From positions 248,001 to 312,000 of the forward strand of contig JAHLEZ010000036.1 of the NCBI GenBank assembly GCA_020726505.1: a DNA stretch of 64,000 nt, given 5' to 3'. Below the pieces are notes generated by a model. The model was not told the DNA's origin. It was given only the letters and a program-made list of their open reading frames with translations, and made no database searches. A program made the translations under genes and the position numbers. The DNA is from Leptodontidium sp. MPI-SDFR-AT-0119 (lineage: Eukaryota > Ascomycota > Leotiomycetes > Helotiales > Leptodontidiaceae). Positions 1 through 12,817 of the stretch are shown here, piece by piece; position 1 is the stretch's first letter, and each line of letters begins with the position of its first letter.

Positions 1-232
1 GTCTGACAATAGATTTACTCTTCTCTGGTCTCTTACACTCGAGACGATTGTGACTTTAGGAATGCATGACGATTGAATGAATATATTGCAAGAGAGGCCA
101 ACTACTTTCCAGTCTATGTATCTACTAGGTGCAGATGAATGCCTCGCATCATTTGGGTCGATGCCCCATAGGTTCCTAACAACACTCGGCAACGTCCCAA
201 TACTCTCCCGGTTATTGCCCCGTACGCCCCCA

Positions 233-1500
233 TCAATGCGACTTTTCAGCCAGCGTTCTGCGCCGGACCTTCCCAATGATTACCGAATTAACAACAAGGT
301 TGTAGGGGTGAACGGCCAAGCAGATATCCAGGCAGTTCAGAACCTTCTCAGTAGTTGGATAGAATTCCTAAATACTGTCAGCATCTATTCGAGGAGGAAG
401 AAGCTCAGAAAGCGAAGATATCAGCCACTCACAGCATACAACAACCGTCTCAACCTCTCAGCACTTCGAATGACCAGATATGCACCCTCTCTCATTCTCC
501 CAACGACGCATTCTAGCAGAATCTCCTTCTCAGCCTGCGTTGACCCTACGAGAGCAGCGAGGTAAACGACATCGAAAGACGAGAGGTCAAGATCAGGGGA
601 GTCGGCTGCAGAACATTGGAATTTCATGCCCGTTGCGTTGGGACCGAGTGATTCGCAGAGTTGTTTAGACTCGGAGATGGCTTTGGGGTTGAAATCGATG
701 TTCAGGACTTCCACTGGGTTTTCAGTGGTGCTATGTTGACTGGGGCGGGAGAACGAGGCAGCTGTCTGGTATATGCAAAGACTGGTCAATGGGAGGGGAC
801 CTGAGCCGATGAATGCAAATTTGTGGAGGGACGAACATGATGGTGTGATGAGAGAGTTGAGTGCGGAGAGTTCCATGCGAGTGAGATCGACGTAATTTGA
901 GTAGTAGGGGAATTGGGCTAAGCGGCCATGGACTTAAGAGGTGGTTAGATTTGAGGATTGGGGTCTGGGGAAGGAAAAATACCTTCGTCTGAGGTAGAGG
1001 AGATATCACCCGATATGTAATTTGCCCAGTGGGACTCCAAATGACTTTCAGCCGCACGGCAGAGAGAGTGTAAAGAGGGAATAATGGGAATGATCCGTGC
1101 GTCGTTGAAAACCTGGAGAATGGTTAGATTGGTGAAGTTAGGTTTAAAGATTGATAGATATCTATCTAAACGAGAACCTAGAATCCGATTCTCATACCTT
1201 GTTTGTCACTTCCTCGCTGATAGTCTTGATACACATTCTCACTAAGTGGATGAACAACTCGTTGACCTCATCACAGGGTTTCAGATCATCGCCTCCACGA
1301 GCTTCGAGCTTCCCATGGATATCCAGCAATTGAGTTATGAGAACTTCTGCCTCTTCCTCAGCAATGTTTTTCGTCATGACCATGGTGGCAAATGAAGTGG
1401 ATGGATTAGGTGGAGTGGAAATTATCTCGGGTTCCGGTTTTGATGCATAGCTTGGCTTGATCTTGCAAGCAGCGAGCATGTTGGAAAGAATGAAAGCCAT
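233..1500 (-). CDS. Nicotianamine synthase-like protein, 4 exons
   Basis: Family enzymes condense S-adenosylmethionine units into nicotianamine, a metal chelator; the fungal type makes nicotianamine or a close analogue. I place exons at 1500-1198, 1112-983, 932-433 and 367-233; lengths sum to 1068 nt, giving 355 residues in frame. Family signatures seen: FPYYSNY near residue 155, the SAM-site stretch FIGSGPLPLTS near 185, and the C-terminal FYPTTEKVLNCLDICLAVHP in the last exon. A stop appears at 421 if the last intron is not removed, but the donor GTGAGT at 432 and acceptor TAG at 368 restore a canonical family C terminus. The start is the first Met of a continuous 101-codon exon. The next gene upstream is a POT transporter on the same strand. 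Family assignment is firm; the exact product is inferred. Confidence 0.9.
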
Positions 1501-3091
1501 GGCTGTAGGCTAAGGTATGGGATTATAAGAGAAAGAAATTGGTTGATCAGAATACAAGACAAGTTTGATTCAAAGGTTGAAAGGGTCAGTGAAGTGAAGT
1601 CAAGTGGTGAGAAGGGTGTTGGTATAGGAAAGAGAAGACGTGACATTCACTTTTTATGGTTTGCTTTCACCCCACTTAAAGTAAGCATGCCATGTCATTG
1701 AAACCCCCCAAACTTATCTTTATCCTATGTCCTTGCATATGCAATGACAGGGGGTGTATCATATGGCGGATTGGTTAACTAGTGATGGTGTTGAAGTGAA
1801 GTTGGAGGATGATTTTTCGAGATTTACAGATCTTGTTTTGAAGGAGAGAAAACTGGGTGCTGCTTGAGTAGATATATAGAAAGAGATATACATTTAAACG
1901 CTCTTAAGAGGAGACTATAGTCACTTATTACCCTTTGAAGAGCATGGATATCGCTGCTTTCTTGAAGAAGTGAAGCCTGGAAGTACCCAACAATGTGGTT
2001 GAGCTTGAACCTCCCACAATGCGGATCTGCCCGAGTCCACGGAATCAACCAATACAAGGACAAGAATTACAGATGGGACTTCCTTTTGCTGACTGCGCGA
2101 TAATAGCTCTGGGATCAGCTGAACTGTCAAGCTTCTAAGAGTGGCATAACACGTGCGTAATTAAGGGGGTCAGTCACGTGCAATTCGTTTCTTAGAGTTC
2201 CTGCCTGTAAGTTGAGACCACGGCAGGATGAGCTGCTTCTGCGAGCTGGGTCTGGTGACTGATTAGTGTGCTTTCTTCCTTTATATGTGGTGCAGAGTGG
2301 AATGTTTCAGAGAATAGAGCAACCGAGAAGACTAGATCAGTACTTGGACCTCTCCTTTTTCCCAGCCCGAGATCATGATCTAGCAAGCAGATGAATTACA
2401 AAGAATTGCTGAAAGAATCACGAAAGCCACATAGATTATGGAATTTTCTCTTTTTCGGGTTGTTAAGACTATATGTGGTTGTAAGTACAAGCAAGCATGA
2501 GGAAACATCGCTTCCACTGGACTCAAGGAAGCATTCCCCATTGGCTGACGAAAGTTCTTTCTCCAATTATCGGAAATGTTCATCAAGCCTTACTAGACTC
2601 GCTCTCTTCGTCATAATGGAACCCCATTTCGTACTTTAGCTGTGGAATTCATCCGGGGAAGTTTCACTATTAATTGTTTTGTTGACCTCGCTTATCTCAA
2701 GGGCCTTTACGATATCTATAGAACGGTGACGCTCGTAGGGGGTAGAAACAGAGAGTCTGTACGTGGTAGTAGTTGGAATTTCTTCGCACGGTTCAAGGGG
2801 ATGGGACTGAATGGAGTAGGGCCGCAGTTAGAAGATGATGGGTAGGTGACAAAATCACGTGGCAGGGGGGGCCTTTGGAGCTGCCCGTGACCCTTGGCCA
2901 TAGATAGCGAGCAGTAGAACAAATCATATGGAATATGAAGAAGGACAGAATCATTATGCAAATTACACTAGACACTAAGTCGCAATAGGAAATGGTATCT
3001 TCGCTTCATTGCATTCCAACCGAACAGGAAATCCATGATGGTCCTCTGTCAATTCCATTCCACTTTCCATCCAATGTTTCTCCTGCAATAT
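1501..3091. other. Intergenic, no gene seen
   Basis: About 1.6 kb between the nicotianamine synthase start and the 3' end of the transporter. It should hold the synthase promoter. Only short unrelated reading frames are present; I recognise no domain, RNA gene or repeat. Confidence 0.5.
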
Positions 3092-5122
3092 TTACTCCTT
3101 GATCTCATGAGCGACTGGCTGCTCAGGAAGAGCCTCCTCGTCAGTCTTCTCTCTGTACAAGTGTCCAGTTGGCAACATATTCAAATGATCCTCTTCCCTA
3201 TCAAGACCTCTGTACTGGAACCAGAAACATGTTCCACCGATAAAGGCGAGGACTGCCATCGTGCCGTAATTCCAAACAAGGAGCGGGTCTGCCGAGAGCG
3301 TGACGAAAGCCTCACCGAGAGCTGCCGAGATGGCGGACATGAAGAGGTTGAAGGACATGACGAGAGATCGCATGTTCTTTGGTGCTTTGGAGAAGGCGTA
3401 TTCCAGGGTCGTGATGGACGCAAGAATTTCAGAGATGGCGATCAGGACATAGGCACCTGTTTGGGCCCAGACATTGATGTCGACTGGTGGGCACATCTTT
3501 TCGCCGTCTCCGCCGAGGGAAGCTGGGAGGATGCCTGCAGCTCCTGTGCCACAAATGGACTTCTTGTAGATGTAAGCTTGGACGACGGCTGCCCAGATCA
3601 TAGCTGCGGCACCGGTGTAAAACCCCATCGTGATTTTCTTGATGGGTGTGAAGCGGATATTCATTTTTCGGAGGAAGGGCCAGAATACCAAATCGCAAAG
3701 TGGGATGAGGATGATGAGTGCAAATGGATCGAGGTTGGAGAGGACATCGTTGGGGAGACCGTTAAGCGTCATTACTGCGGCTTGAGAAGTGAGATTGTTG
3801 TTCAGTTGGTTGTAGGTGAGCCAGTAGAGGGGAATCCAGCAAAAGACGGAGCAGGCCGCGAAGCCTCGAGCGACTTCGTCAACCCATTGGTCGTCGAATG
3901 TCATCCAAGCTGGGCGACGGGAGGCCTCAATGTGGGATGGCTTGACGTCTTCCCAGAATGTACCGTCGTAGAGCCGTTTGTACGTCTTGACTGGGTTGAG
4001 TGACCAGCGACCCTTGTTGGCGAGGAGGAAGAGGCCGACTGCCTTTCCGAGAACTGAGCCTTGAGGTGGAGCCATCACATATTTATCGCGACAGTACCAC
4101 ACAACGAGAGGGCATACGCAGAGGAGACATGTTGGCAGGAGAAATGAGAGCCAGAATCCGACGTATTTCTCCGCATAGACCATGCCGATTTGTCCAACTA
4201 GAGCTCCGATATTGATGAAAAGATAAAAGTAGTGGTATACTCGACTTTGTGTGACGGTGGGGTCGATTATAACTCGCTCTCCACCCTCTCTCTCACGAAC
4301 GACGAGTTTGGTAATGTGAAGCTGTTCTGCAATCAAAGGGGAGATATTGGGCTGGAATGGTGTCAGTATTGCTAAGGATCAAAAGCACAGCAGAAGTGGA
4401 GGAAGTCTAACCTTGAAGGCACCAGTTCCCACTCCCATAATGATGATACCAATCAAGAAACAACCCAGGGAACTACTTGGATGAACGATGACGGACGGAG
4501 TAGCCGAGACGACCATGATGATGTGACCGACGATGGCAATTCCAAGAGCGTAGCAGATGGTCTTGTAACGACCCAAATATTTATCTGCAACATAGGCACC
4601 GAATAGAGGCATGAGATAAACCCAGAACTGATTGAAAGTTCCAATACCCGTCGATGCTTGTTGTCCCTTGTTGAGTGCGCCGGATTGTCCATCTTTGAAG
4701 CCAGCTCCAGTTTTCGATCCCTTTGGAAGCGGCTGCTGGATGAAGTTCGTGACTATTGAATGTCAGTGTGGTATAACCATGTGCTGAATTGCCAACTTAC
4801 AAACAACTGTTGATCCGTAGTAGGAGAAACGCTCAACAAGCTCGACGAATGCAAGTGTGTAGACTCTCCATGGGATCGTGTCGGCGACTCGACGGAGAGT
4901 GTGCAATTCCTCTTCGGTTGGATACTCGCCTTGGTCTTCCACAGAGGAATCATAATCGTAAAAGTGGGTTGAGTGTTGAGCTTGTGTTGGTTTGCCCTCT
5001 ACTACGAGAGGAGGGGCAGCCTCATGAAGAGATGCTGGACCTTCATGCTTGAAGTCTGGAGGAGCTGCAATTGAAGGGTCGTGCTTCTGCCCAATGGCAA
5101 GATCGTCAATATTTCCAGGCAT
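3092..5122 (-). CDS. POT/PTR2-family proton-coupled oligopeptide transporter
   Basis: A plasma-membrane proton symporter of the POT family, expected to import di- and tripeptides. Exons are 5122-4801, 4752-4412 and 4351-3092; they sum to 1923 nt, 640 residues, the usual size of fungal PTR2. The POT signature ExxERFxYYG is seen as ELVERFSYYG at residues 94-103 in TM1, interrupted soon after by the first intron. Further family landmarks are GAYVADKYLGRYKTI and the TGAFKPNISPLIAEQ segment that spans the second splice junction in frame. A long hydrophilic N terminus (about 80 residues) precedes TM1. The protein ends KE after a polar tail. It is co-oriented with the nicotianamine synthase 1.6 kb downstream. 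The family is certain; substrate is not visible in the sequence. Confidence 0.93.
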
Positions 5123-7818
5123 TTTGGTGTTCTTGAAGAGAACGATGGCTGTAAATGCGAGTGAGGTGGTATGTATGACTGACTCTGTGAACGGCTATGT
5201 ATGGGTAGGGGGATGAAGCTATATATGCTTCAGCGGGGTCTGTCCAAGGTTGCAGCTCTCGGGACACAACATAGAAGATCGTCCATGTACAAGGAACTCT
5301 GCTCATCCTGATACACACCAACGGGCAAGCTTTTGAGTGGCAATGCAACCTTCATGTTGCGGCCTTGGCTGAAAAAGTTGTGAATGTCACCCCATTATAT
5401 TGGTCGTCGGTCAAGCCGTTGATCGACTGGCACGGATCCTGGCGGGTACCCCTACTCTGTTCGTCCTAGGAGCATATCAAAGTCACCTAACTCAAGGCTC
5501 ACCCGACGAGTTTCGATGCTGTACAGATAATTCATCCTAGGAAGTTGGCCACCTGGTGCTATTGATTGTCAAGCTAGAATGACCGAAGAAGGTGTGCATC
5601 TGGACTTCCGATTTGTTGATATTATTCCCCCGCATGGGGACAACCCTGATCCAGCCAACTGGCGGCAAACGATGGTCCAAGTAGATGAGGAAGAAGCTTC
5701 ATCTACTTCCGTAGCCAATAGAACGATGCAATCCCTTCGGTAGCACGACTGAAAAACGCCTCGTCCTCTTCCAAGGTATTGATCGGCCTTCTGCATCCTG
5801 ATAGTGTGCCATGTGCTGATTCGCGGATGGGTGCATTTCGTGCATTTGGTGCACGGCGAGGGGTGACAGCACCCACCCATCCACCCACCTCAGCTCACGG
5901 CACAGGATCAACAGCCGACTCTAGAAACATACGAGTCGAGATATCCAGCCCAGCATCACCAACATTCCACCTTGGACGAAGATAAGACTGGGACTTCTAA
6001 GTCGCTGGAGATAACAGTTGTCCGTATCTAAGTATCTGAATGTTTGAATCACGGTTTGAATACGGTTTGAGCCGACTGGACTCCGGAGACGCGACATGTC
6101 TGAACTCTCGAGATGAAATGCATGCCTTCAATATTTTCAGGGAGGCCATGCACCAGCGATGCGGGGGGTGCAGTAGCCCTGGCCAGCCAAAAGTCCCGCC
6201 ATGAAAAGCTTTTCCCCAGTGCCAAGCTCTGGCAAGAAGGCTTGGTAGAAAAGCTGGGGTTTGCCTCTTCATAGAATCACAGCTTGTGATGAGTTGCCTT
6301 CTTGAGAATAGGTCTTGCAGTCGAATATTCCGTAAACCTTCTCAAGCCATCACATTCATTCAACTGTGAACCTCGGCCCGTGAATATGCGAGCCGTTGCA
6401 TTGACTTTGATGGCGAGAAAAGTTTTATTTTCGAAGAGAAGGAGGGCGGTTTCTGTGCTTCAGACAACCATGACGGAGATGGCTCCAATGCGCGAGGGTT
6501 GACTGGCAGGCTCAACGCCACTTTTCAAGCCCATCTCAAGCCCCCTCTCTGGACGCTGCTCTCCGATATGCCGCAGTAGTGACACCACCAATCTATCAAG
6601 GGCTGAAATCATCCAGGCGAGTCCAGGCGAGTGCCGTCGATTTCAACTATCAAAAGCCTCGTGTTCTAGAAGAGGAAGGTGGTAGCTGTACTTGGTGCGT
6701 TGGTGTTGGTGTTGGTGTGTTGATCAGTGATCACGAGATAGATATTGAGGGTTGAGATAACCTTGAGCGGTATTTTCCCATGTGCTGCTGGCTTTCCCCC
6801 CCCTCCCTAGGCGTGATGATGCACCATGCACCCATGGCTGAATGAAGATTGTGGTGAAGAGCTGCTGCTATCGTCCTGTTCGAAAATATTGATGGTTCCG
6901 GGGGGGGGGGGGGGGGGGGGGTTCCTTCTGTGGTTCTTTCTGTGGGTTGGTGGCGTGATATCTCAGTTGCGAGATGAGTGAACTTCGCATGTGTCGGCTG
7001 GGTCAGATTCGGTGTTGATATCAGTCCACAGGAATATAAATGAGAAAAGGAAGGAAATTGAATGAAAAACGAAAAGATAAAGATAACATTTATATGACTT
7101 GATGACGGAGTGATGCTTGCCCGATGGCATGGCATGTCTCTGTCAGCCGAAACATCCGAAAATCACGAGAGATTCACGTGCGACGCCAAATATTTACAGT
7201 CTCGATTTCCCCAGTCCCGGTCATTATTGCGAGATGTCAAAGCAATTACAAAATTCCACCCATTTCATCCCAAACAAATTTCAACCGCTTCAGCGAGCTC
7301 GTCCCAGACATCCTTCACCACCCTGCCCAGAGTCATGCGGTACGCAACTGAATAAACTTGTCGACACTCAGCGTGCCTTCTGATATTGACATTTTCGTCA
7401 AGGAGATTATCGAAAGGTAATTCGAGAGAATGGAAACCTGGAGAGTAATGATCATGTTTCGTGGGAAATCAGCTGTATCTTGTACGTGAGCATTTCAAGC
7501 TATACTGTCATACTGTTACTTATGTGTGCAAATTCTGTTCAGCCTTGTGGATGTATTTCATTTATTAGCAAATGGAAAGTAAAACAATAGCAAGCTTACT
7601 GATATTAATAAAGGAACCGCGAGATATTCAAGGCACCACGGATCTGGTCTTGAATAAGATGTTGTAGGTGAAGGGCTTTTAGGCCCCATTAAGAAGTGAT
7701 AATTTTTCAGAGTGAGAAAGAGAATTGCCAGCGGCCTGAATAGTCACTTTTAGACCCATATATACATGATCTAGCCTTTACAGTGTATAAATCTGCCTAC
7801 TCGCTTCACTTCCCAAGT
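5123..7818. other. Long intergenic region, no gene recognised
   Basis: About 2.7 kb. It contains the promoter of the transporter, a 22-base G run at 6900-6921, and the 3' flank of the beta-glucosidase. Reading frames present are short and overlap in several frames without recognisable domains. Confidence 0.45.
6900..6921. repeat. Homopolymer run of 22 G
   Basis: A perfect G tract on the plus strand (C on the minus strand) in an intergenic region. Length is likely to vary between isolates or to be a sequencing uncertainty. Confidence 0.9.
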
Positions 7819-10622
7819 TCAAGCCAACATCCCGGTCAGCCTTAGATCCCTGGAACTGGCACCAACCCACACATTGAATGCTCCAGAGGGCAACACCCAC
7901 TTCTTCGCTGCTGAGTCCCAGTAACTCAGATCTTTTCTTCTCAATAGAAAGCTAATCGAAGATTTTCCACCAACCTCCAGGAAGACCTTACTAAAGCCCC
8001 TTAACTGTTTCGGCGGACTTGAAGGGGCAGAACTCGGGAGTCCGATATACAGCTGTGCAATTTCCGCACCGGGAACAGTCCCATTGTTGGTTAAGGTCGC
8101 TGTGACTGTGGCTAAGACGTCATAGAGACCTTTTGGGCCTCCTGGTGCGGGCGCTGTACTACCTTGTGCCGTGCTGAGAGGGGAAATAGTGAGGGCGGAG
8201 TAGTCGAATGTGGTGTAGCTGAGACCAAAACCAAATTCGTATCTGGGTGCTATATTATTCTTATCAAAGCGTCTGTAATCAATGAACAGTCCCTCGGGGT
8301 AGCTATCATCGCCATTTACGACGGCGGTGCCGTAATCGCTAGCTTTCTGGGCGATGGTGTAGGGGAGTTTGCCAGATGGGGAGGTAGAGCCGTAGAGGAT
8401 ATCGACGAGGGCGTTGCCTGATTCTTGGCCTGGGATACCGGCCCACACTACGGCGATGACGTTTGGGGAGGAGAGGATGGGTTCGAGAATTAGGGGGCCG
8501 ACGGAGTGGATTACCACGATGGTTTTCTTGTTGATGGCTGAGACGGCGGAGACGAGTGCGTTGCCGCTGTGCCACGGATCGAGGTTGATTCTGTCGCCTG
8601 CGTTACCTTCAACCTGTGGTTGGGTTAGTTAATTATGGGCTGCGAGGGGCTGAGAGGGGGTGGGGGACGGACGGTGATGTAGCCTTCTCCTGCGTCGGAG
8701 TTTATGAAGACAAGAGCTGTGGCTGCGGAACTTGCTGCTGAAGCTGCCGATGACGGTACATCGTTTGGCGAAGATGTAACCGTTGTGCCGTCGTTTGACG
8801 CTTGGGCTTTGATGGCGTCGAGTGGCGAAATGAGATACTGAGAAGGGTCAGTTCTGTGTTTTTGTTTCACTCGCTTAGCGTGGTGTGTCTTACGGGAAAG
8901 TCAGCAGTGCCTGATCCCCAGCCCTATTGAAGGTCAGCCCATCATTCCGAATCAACAGCTTTCAAATGATTCCATACCATCGCCAAAGTTCCGTTATTAC
9001 ATCCCCGGTCAACACACACATTCGCTCCCTGCGGATTCACAATAGAATCGTACCCCACAACCGCCAAACTAGCTGGTTTCTTAAGTGGCAAAGCCCCATC
9101 CGTATTCTTCAACAATACAATCCCATCCCTCGCAATCTTTCTCGCGAGAGTCTTGTGATCTCCTTGGACATTGGGACCGCCTTTACCACCATTCCAAGAA
9201 GTCCAGCCTGTGACTTTAGGGTAGTTGGTGTCTTGGCCGACGAGGTACCATGCCGCGAGGATGCGGGTAACCATGTCGTCGAGGCGGGAAATGGGGACTT
9301 GGTTTGAGGAGAGAGCATTTGTGAGAGCGGTGCCCCAGAGGAATTTGTTGTCGCCGAAGTTGTCACCTGGCATGGACATGTCCTGTTCGCATCAGTCTCG
9401 GATCCGGGACTCAGTGCTTGTGTCGGGGAAGTCTTACCATGCCAGCATTTGCACTTCCAGCCGTTGTGTGTTGAGCGTTCCAGTCTGGAGTACGGTTTAT
9501 CAAACTTGGTTATTATGTATCTGGAAAAGAGAGATAACTTACCACTCACGACATAACCCTGGAAATCAAGTTCGTTCTTTAATAAATCCGTAAGTAGTGC
9601 TTTACTCTCACATGCCCATGTGGTATTCAACTTGTTGTATGAGCACATGACTGAAGAGACGTTGGATCTGACTGCTTCGGCAAAAGGCCAGAGATATAAC
9701 TGTGCATATTAAGCAGAGAAATATCAGTACGAAGTTGCATGGGGACTACCTCGTGTGTTGTGCGGTCGTCGATGTTAGCACTTTGAGTATCGCGGAGACG
9801 TTCTTGTTCGTTACCCACTGCTGGGTATTAGACTGATTGGACCAATGAAGAGTATACAGGGGATAGACTGACAATAATGCTTCGCACAGGCTTGGACTCC
9901 AGCTGCTTGCATACCGCTGATTGACTGTCCTGCATTTAGATCGGGAAGAGAACGTAATGTATCATGCAGGGGAGAAGACTTACATTCGCCATAGCAACAC
10001 CTGAAAGATAGGGATCGTTGGAGAACCCTTCCCAATTTCGACCTCCCTGCATATTTTCAGCACTGGATCAAGGAAATTTGGCTTTGGATTTACGGTAGGA
10101 ATCTTCCCCAGAGGTCCTGCCACTGGCCCAAGTTGGACATGTACTCCCAGGGCTTTCGCTTCGGCTCCTACATCGCGTAGTCAACACTTGACTTGTTCAT
10201 CTGCGTATCTCCTTCACTGACCTACCAAGAGCATTTCCAAAAGCATAGAACAGTGATGTATCCCACGTAGCACCCGTCGTGATACCCGCCGGGAAGGCAG
10301 TAACCTGCTGCGCATACCGAACGCTGCATCTATCAGCCACTTTCTCCTTTCCAAGATATCTCCATCCAAGTCAAACAACATACCCCAATGGACCATCTTG
10401 TAAACACAACTCTGGGAAACCAATCGCGGCAACAGCAGCGACGTTGCCCACACAAGGGCCTTTCATCCACCCTTTCCCCGTCACCATAGATACTTTGTTC
10501 GCCGTTGACAGCTTGGCCAGTGCGGTTTTGGCTTTGCTGTATGCAGTTGCCCAGTCACCATCGCCCGGAGCAGCGTGGGTGGAAGTAGCCAATGCTAGGA
10601 AGGAGAAGGAGAGGAGCTTCAT
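7819..10622 (-). CDS. Secreted GH3 beta-glucosidase, about 12 exons
   Basis: Family GH3 enzyme expected to release glucose from the non-reducing end of beta-glucosides outside the cell. The start gives a signal peptide (MKLLSFSFLALATSTHA). In-frame joins recover GH3 landmarks: the FPAG/GATWD segment, GRNWEGFSNDPYLSG, KHYLGNEQE, and the nucleophile Asp in VVSDW, which is created by joining the exon ending near 9540 to a short exon at about 9438-9486. The second GH3 domain (KIARDGIVLLKN, VVWAGIPGQESGNALVDILYG) and a C-terminal fibronectin-III-like domain end at 7819. I count about 730 residues. The gene is unusually intron-rich for the window, but every junction I checked keeps the frame. It is probably functional; substrate range within GH3 is not predictable here. 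Confidence 0.9.
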
Positions 10623-11317
10623 CTTGGAATGTGGAAGAAAAGAAATGTGATCTTTCTTACAAAATAGGAAAGAAGACTATGAGGTTGAAAATCGTGTACC
10701 TACCGTCGAGATAAATACTTCCAGAAAACAAAATGCGGGTACCTCCCTCCGGTAGTGCTCGTCATTAATCTGGGTCGCTGGGTAATGTGCCGGAAGGCAC
10801 ATCGCCTGAGGGACAAGGTATGAAAGTATCCCTACCTTACGTTTTCGTGGCAGAAACGAGCCAAGGGGCTTGACACTTTACAGAAAAGAGATATATACCT
10901 CCAATGAAAGCAGAGGAGGACCTCGATCAGCATCGGTGGCTGATCACCAGGTCGACAGATCCGGCTGGCGGAAATGGATAGAGTTGCGGGTGAGAAGCCA
11001 CTGTCCACGAGACGGACCGATCTTGATGAATTGGGTCTTGGTTGTGCATGCATACCCCGCGATCGTTTGGTGTTCATACGTGAGGGGTGCGATTGGTGAT
11101 TTGTGATGCTGGGACCATCATACCAGGTTTGAGGATTTATCCTAAATCGATGGGAAACACTAGGAAGAGGTCGGGCCGAACATCCAGCCGTTGAGGGAAG
11201 GAGATAATTCATGGGGAGTAATTCAAAGGTGAGATGGTCTGCACGGAGGGTTTTGCTCACCTACTTTTGTTAGTTTAGCAAAGAAAACACTTTTGAATTG
11301 CTTCAAATATTACATTT
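10623..11317. other. Intergenic, no gene seen
   Basis: About 700 bases between the beta-glucosidase start and the 3' end of the dioxygenase. It should carry the beta-glucosidase promoter. Nothing else is recognisable. Confidence 0.45.
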
Positions 11318-12817
11318 CTATGTATCAACATCGTACAAGACATCTGTACGGATGACATACTTTGCTGAAGGTTTCGTTCCTTTTCGAACCCCAGTACCTT
11401 CATGTAACAGACTGCCTTCTGTCTCGCCGTGGGGAAATAATGTAATACTTCCTTGAATGGGTTTGACAGGATATGCATTCATGCTTCCTTCCCTCGCACT
11501 AGGTAGGAAGAAAGTGGTCTCTCCAGCTTCGAATTCGTCGCTGAGATAGATGAGGAAAGTAAAGAGGGAGGACTGCTTTGCTGCTGGAGGGGAGGAGTCG
11601 TAGATGTACGCATCGGTTTTGGGATTTATTCCAGATGGAGGCCATGCACCGTCTTGACTTGTTAGCGGTGAAGTTGAAAGTGATGGACGAAACTTACCAA
11701 TATGAGCTCTATATTCTGCACCAGGAACATATCTATACACCCTGAATCTCCTGTTCAAACCTCTTACACTCTTGCCTCCGACATTCGCAGGTACGAATGG
11801 TGATACTCTAGCCCAAAGCTTGTTACAGAAGGCATTGTCCGCAATCCAGTAAAAGTTGTGTGCCAGAACACTACTTTCTTCTCCCTCCGCACGAATTGGA
11901 GCATCGGGTGTAAACCCTATCAGTTCGGCAGCACCGATGATTTGTTCACACTCGCTCGGTGACAGGATGTCCTTGAGAAGGTGTAAATTTGGGACGATCG
12001 AATGTTTGTGGTGTGTTGATTTAGGTGGACTTGAGGATAGAAGTATAGCATCGTCGCTCGAGGCATGAAGAATTGCAGGATGGAGGTTCGCAGGTTTTCG
12101 TTGGAGGCCTGGGATTGTCTCGATAATTCGGAATTGTGATTTGAGGTTGTAAGGAAGGGTAGTGAAGATGCTCTGATCAAGAACACTGTCGTAGACCATC
12201 CTCCTCTCTCTGCTATCCCTCAAATCCCACGCTTCTCTCGGAATAATGGGGCCGGAAACAAATTTTCCATCTGAGGTGTAGTCTGTCGGTCCAGTAAGGC
12301 GGAGAATAGCATCCAAAACGACCAAAAGCTCTGCTTCCTTTATTGATCTCTCATCACCAGCCAGTTGTTCTGCCAATCCACTAACAACATCCAGATCTCG
12401 GACCCAACGACACAGAGCTCCCAATTTCGGTGTCTGCCCTCTAATCCTCATCTCTGCCAGCAGAATTCGTGCCTCTGTATAGCCTCCATCTGCCAATGCG
12501 CCACTGATTCGAGCAGTGAGGTTCGTATCAACAGCTGCATTGAAGCCCGTGGTACAGGCATTGCGGAATTCATAGACAGCCGTCCGCAGATCTTTGCAGG
12601 CTTTCGATTTTATCACACTGGGATTCTCGGCCAGAGTGTTGAGGGTATCGATTGCCAGCTCGAGGTCATCGTCGGTCAGTCCAACACTTTGGATAGTTTT
12701 GGGTTCGAGGAGGCCTCTCTCCGGCGGAGGTGTGATTGTATTTGAAGTCTTGATCTTCTTTGCTGAGCCATCGGCTGGCTGACTCTGCTGCTTTCGTTTG
12801 TTCTTGGATTTGGCCAT
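11318..12817 (-). CDS. 2-oxoglutarate/Fe(II) dioxygenase, prolyl 4-hydroxylase-like
   Basis: The C-terminal half is a P4Hc-type double-stranded beta-helix. The open frame is continuous (499 codons), but a 45-nt intron (11697-11653, GTAAGT..AAG) is hidden in frame. Removing it joins YRAHI to DGAWPP and creates the metal-binding H-x-D motif (HID), giving 484 residues. Other landmarks: FLIYLSDEFEAGETTFF, the distal His in LLHEGTGVRKG, and a basic residue in KYVIRTDVLY for 2-oxoglutarate. The N terminus is Lys-rich (KSKNKRKQQ, KKIKT), suggesting nuclear targeting; the middle 250 residues are unrecognised. It probably hydroxylates a protein side chain; the substrate is unknown. Confidence 0.85.
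   Translation of the reverse strand: MAKSKNKRKQQSQPADGSAKKIKTSNTITPPPERGLLEPKTIQSVGLTDDDLELAIDTLNTLAENPSVIKSKACKDLRTAVYEFRNACTTGFNAAVDTNLTARISGALADGGYTEARILLAEMRIRGQTPKLGALCRWVRDLDVVSGLAEQLAGDERSIKEAELLVVLDAILRLTGPTDYTSDGKFVSGPIIPREAWDLRDSRERRMVYDSVLDQSIFTTLPYNLKSQFRIIETIPGLQRKPANLHPAILHASSDDAILLSSSPPKSTHHKHSIVPNLHLLKDILSPSECEQIIGAAELIGFTPDAPIRAEGEESSVLAHNFYWIADNAFCNKLWARVSPFVPANVGGKSVRGLNRRFRVYRYVPGAEYRAHIGKFRPSLSTSPLTSQDGAWPPSGINPKTDAYIYDSSPPAAKQSSLFTFLIYLSDEFEAGETTFFLPSAREGSMNAYPVKPIQGSITLFPHGETEGSLLHEGTGVRKGTKPSAKYVIRTDVLYDVDT

Noticed and set aside
421..876. A 151-residue protein ending YAVSG as the full nicotianamine synthase C terminus
   Set aside because: The apparent stop lies in an intron; the donor at 432 and acceptor at 368 restore the conserved family C terminus.
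3035..4003. 322-codon plus-strand open frame
   Set aside because: It is the antisense shadow of the peptide transporter exon 3 and has no family similarity.
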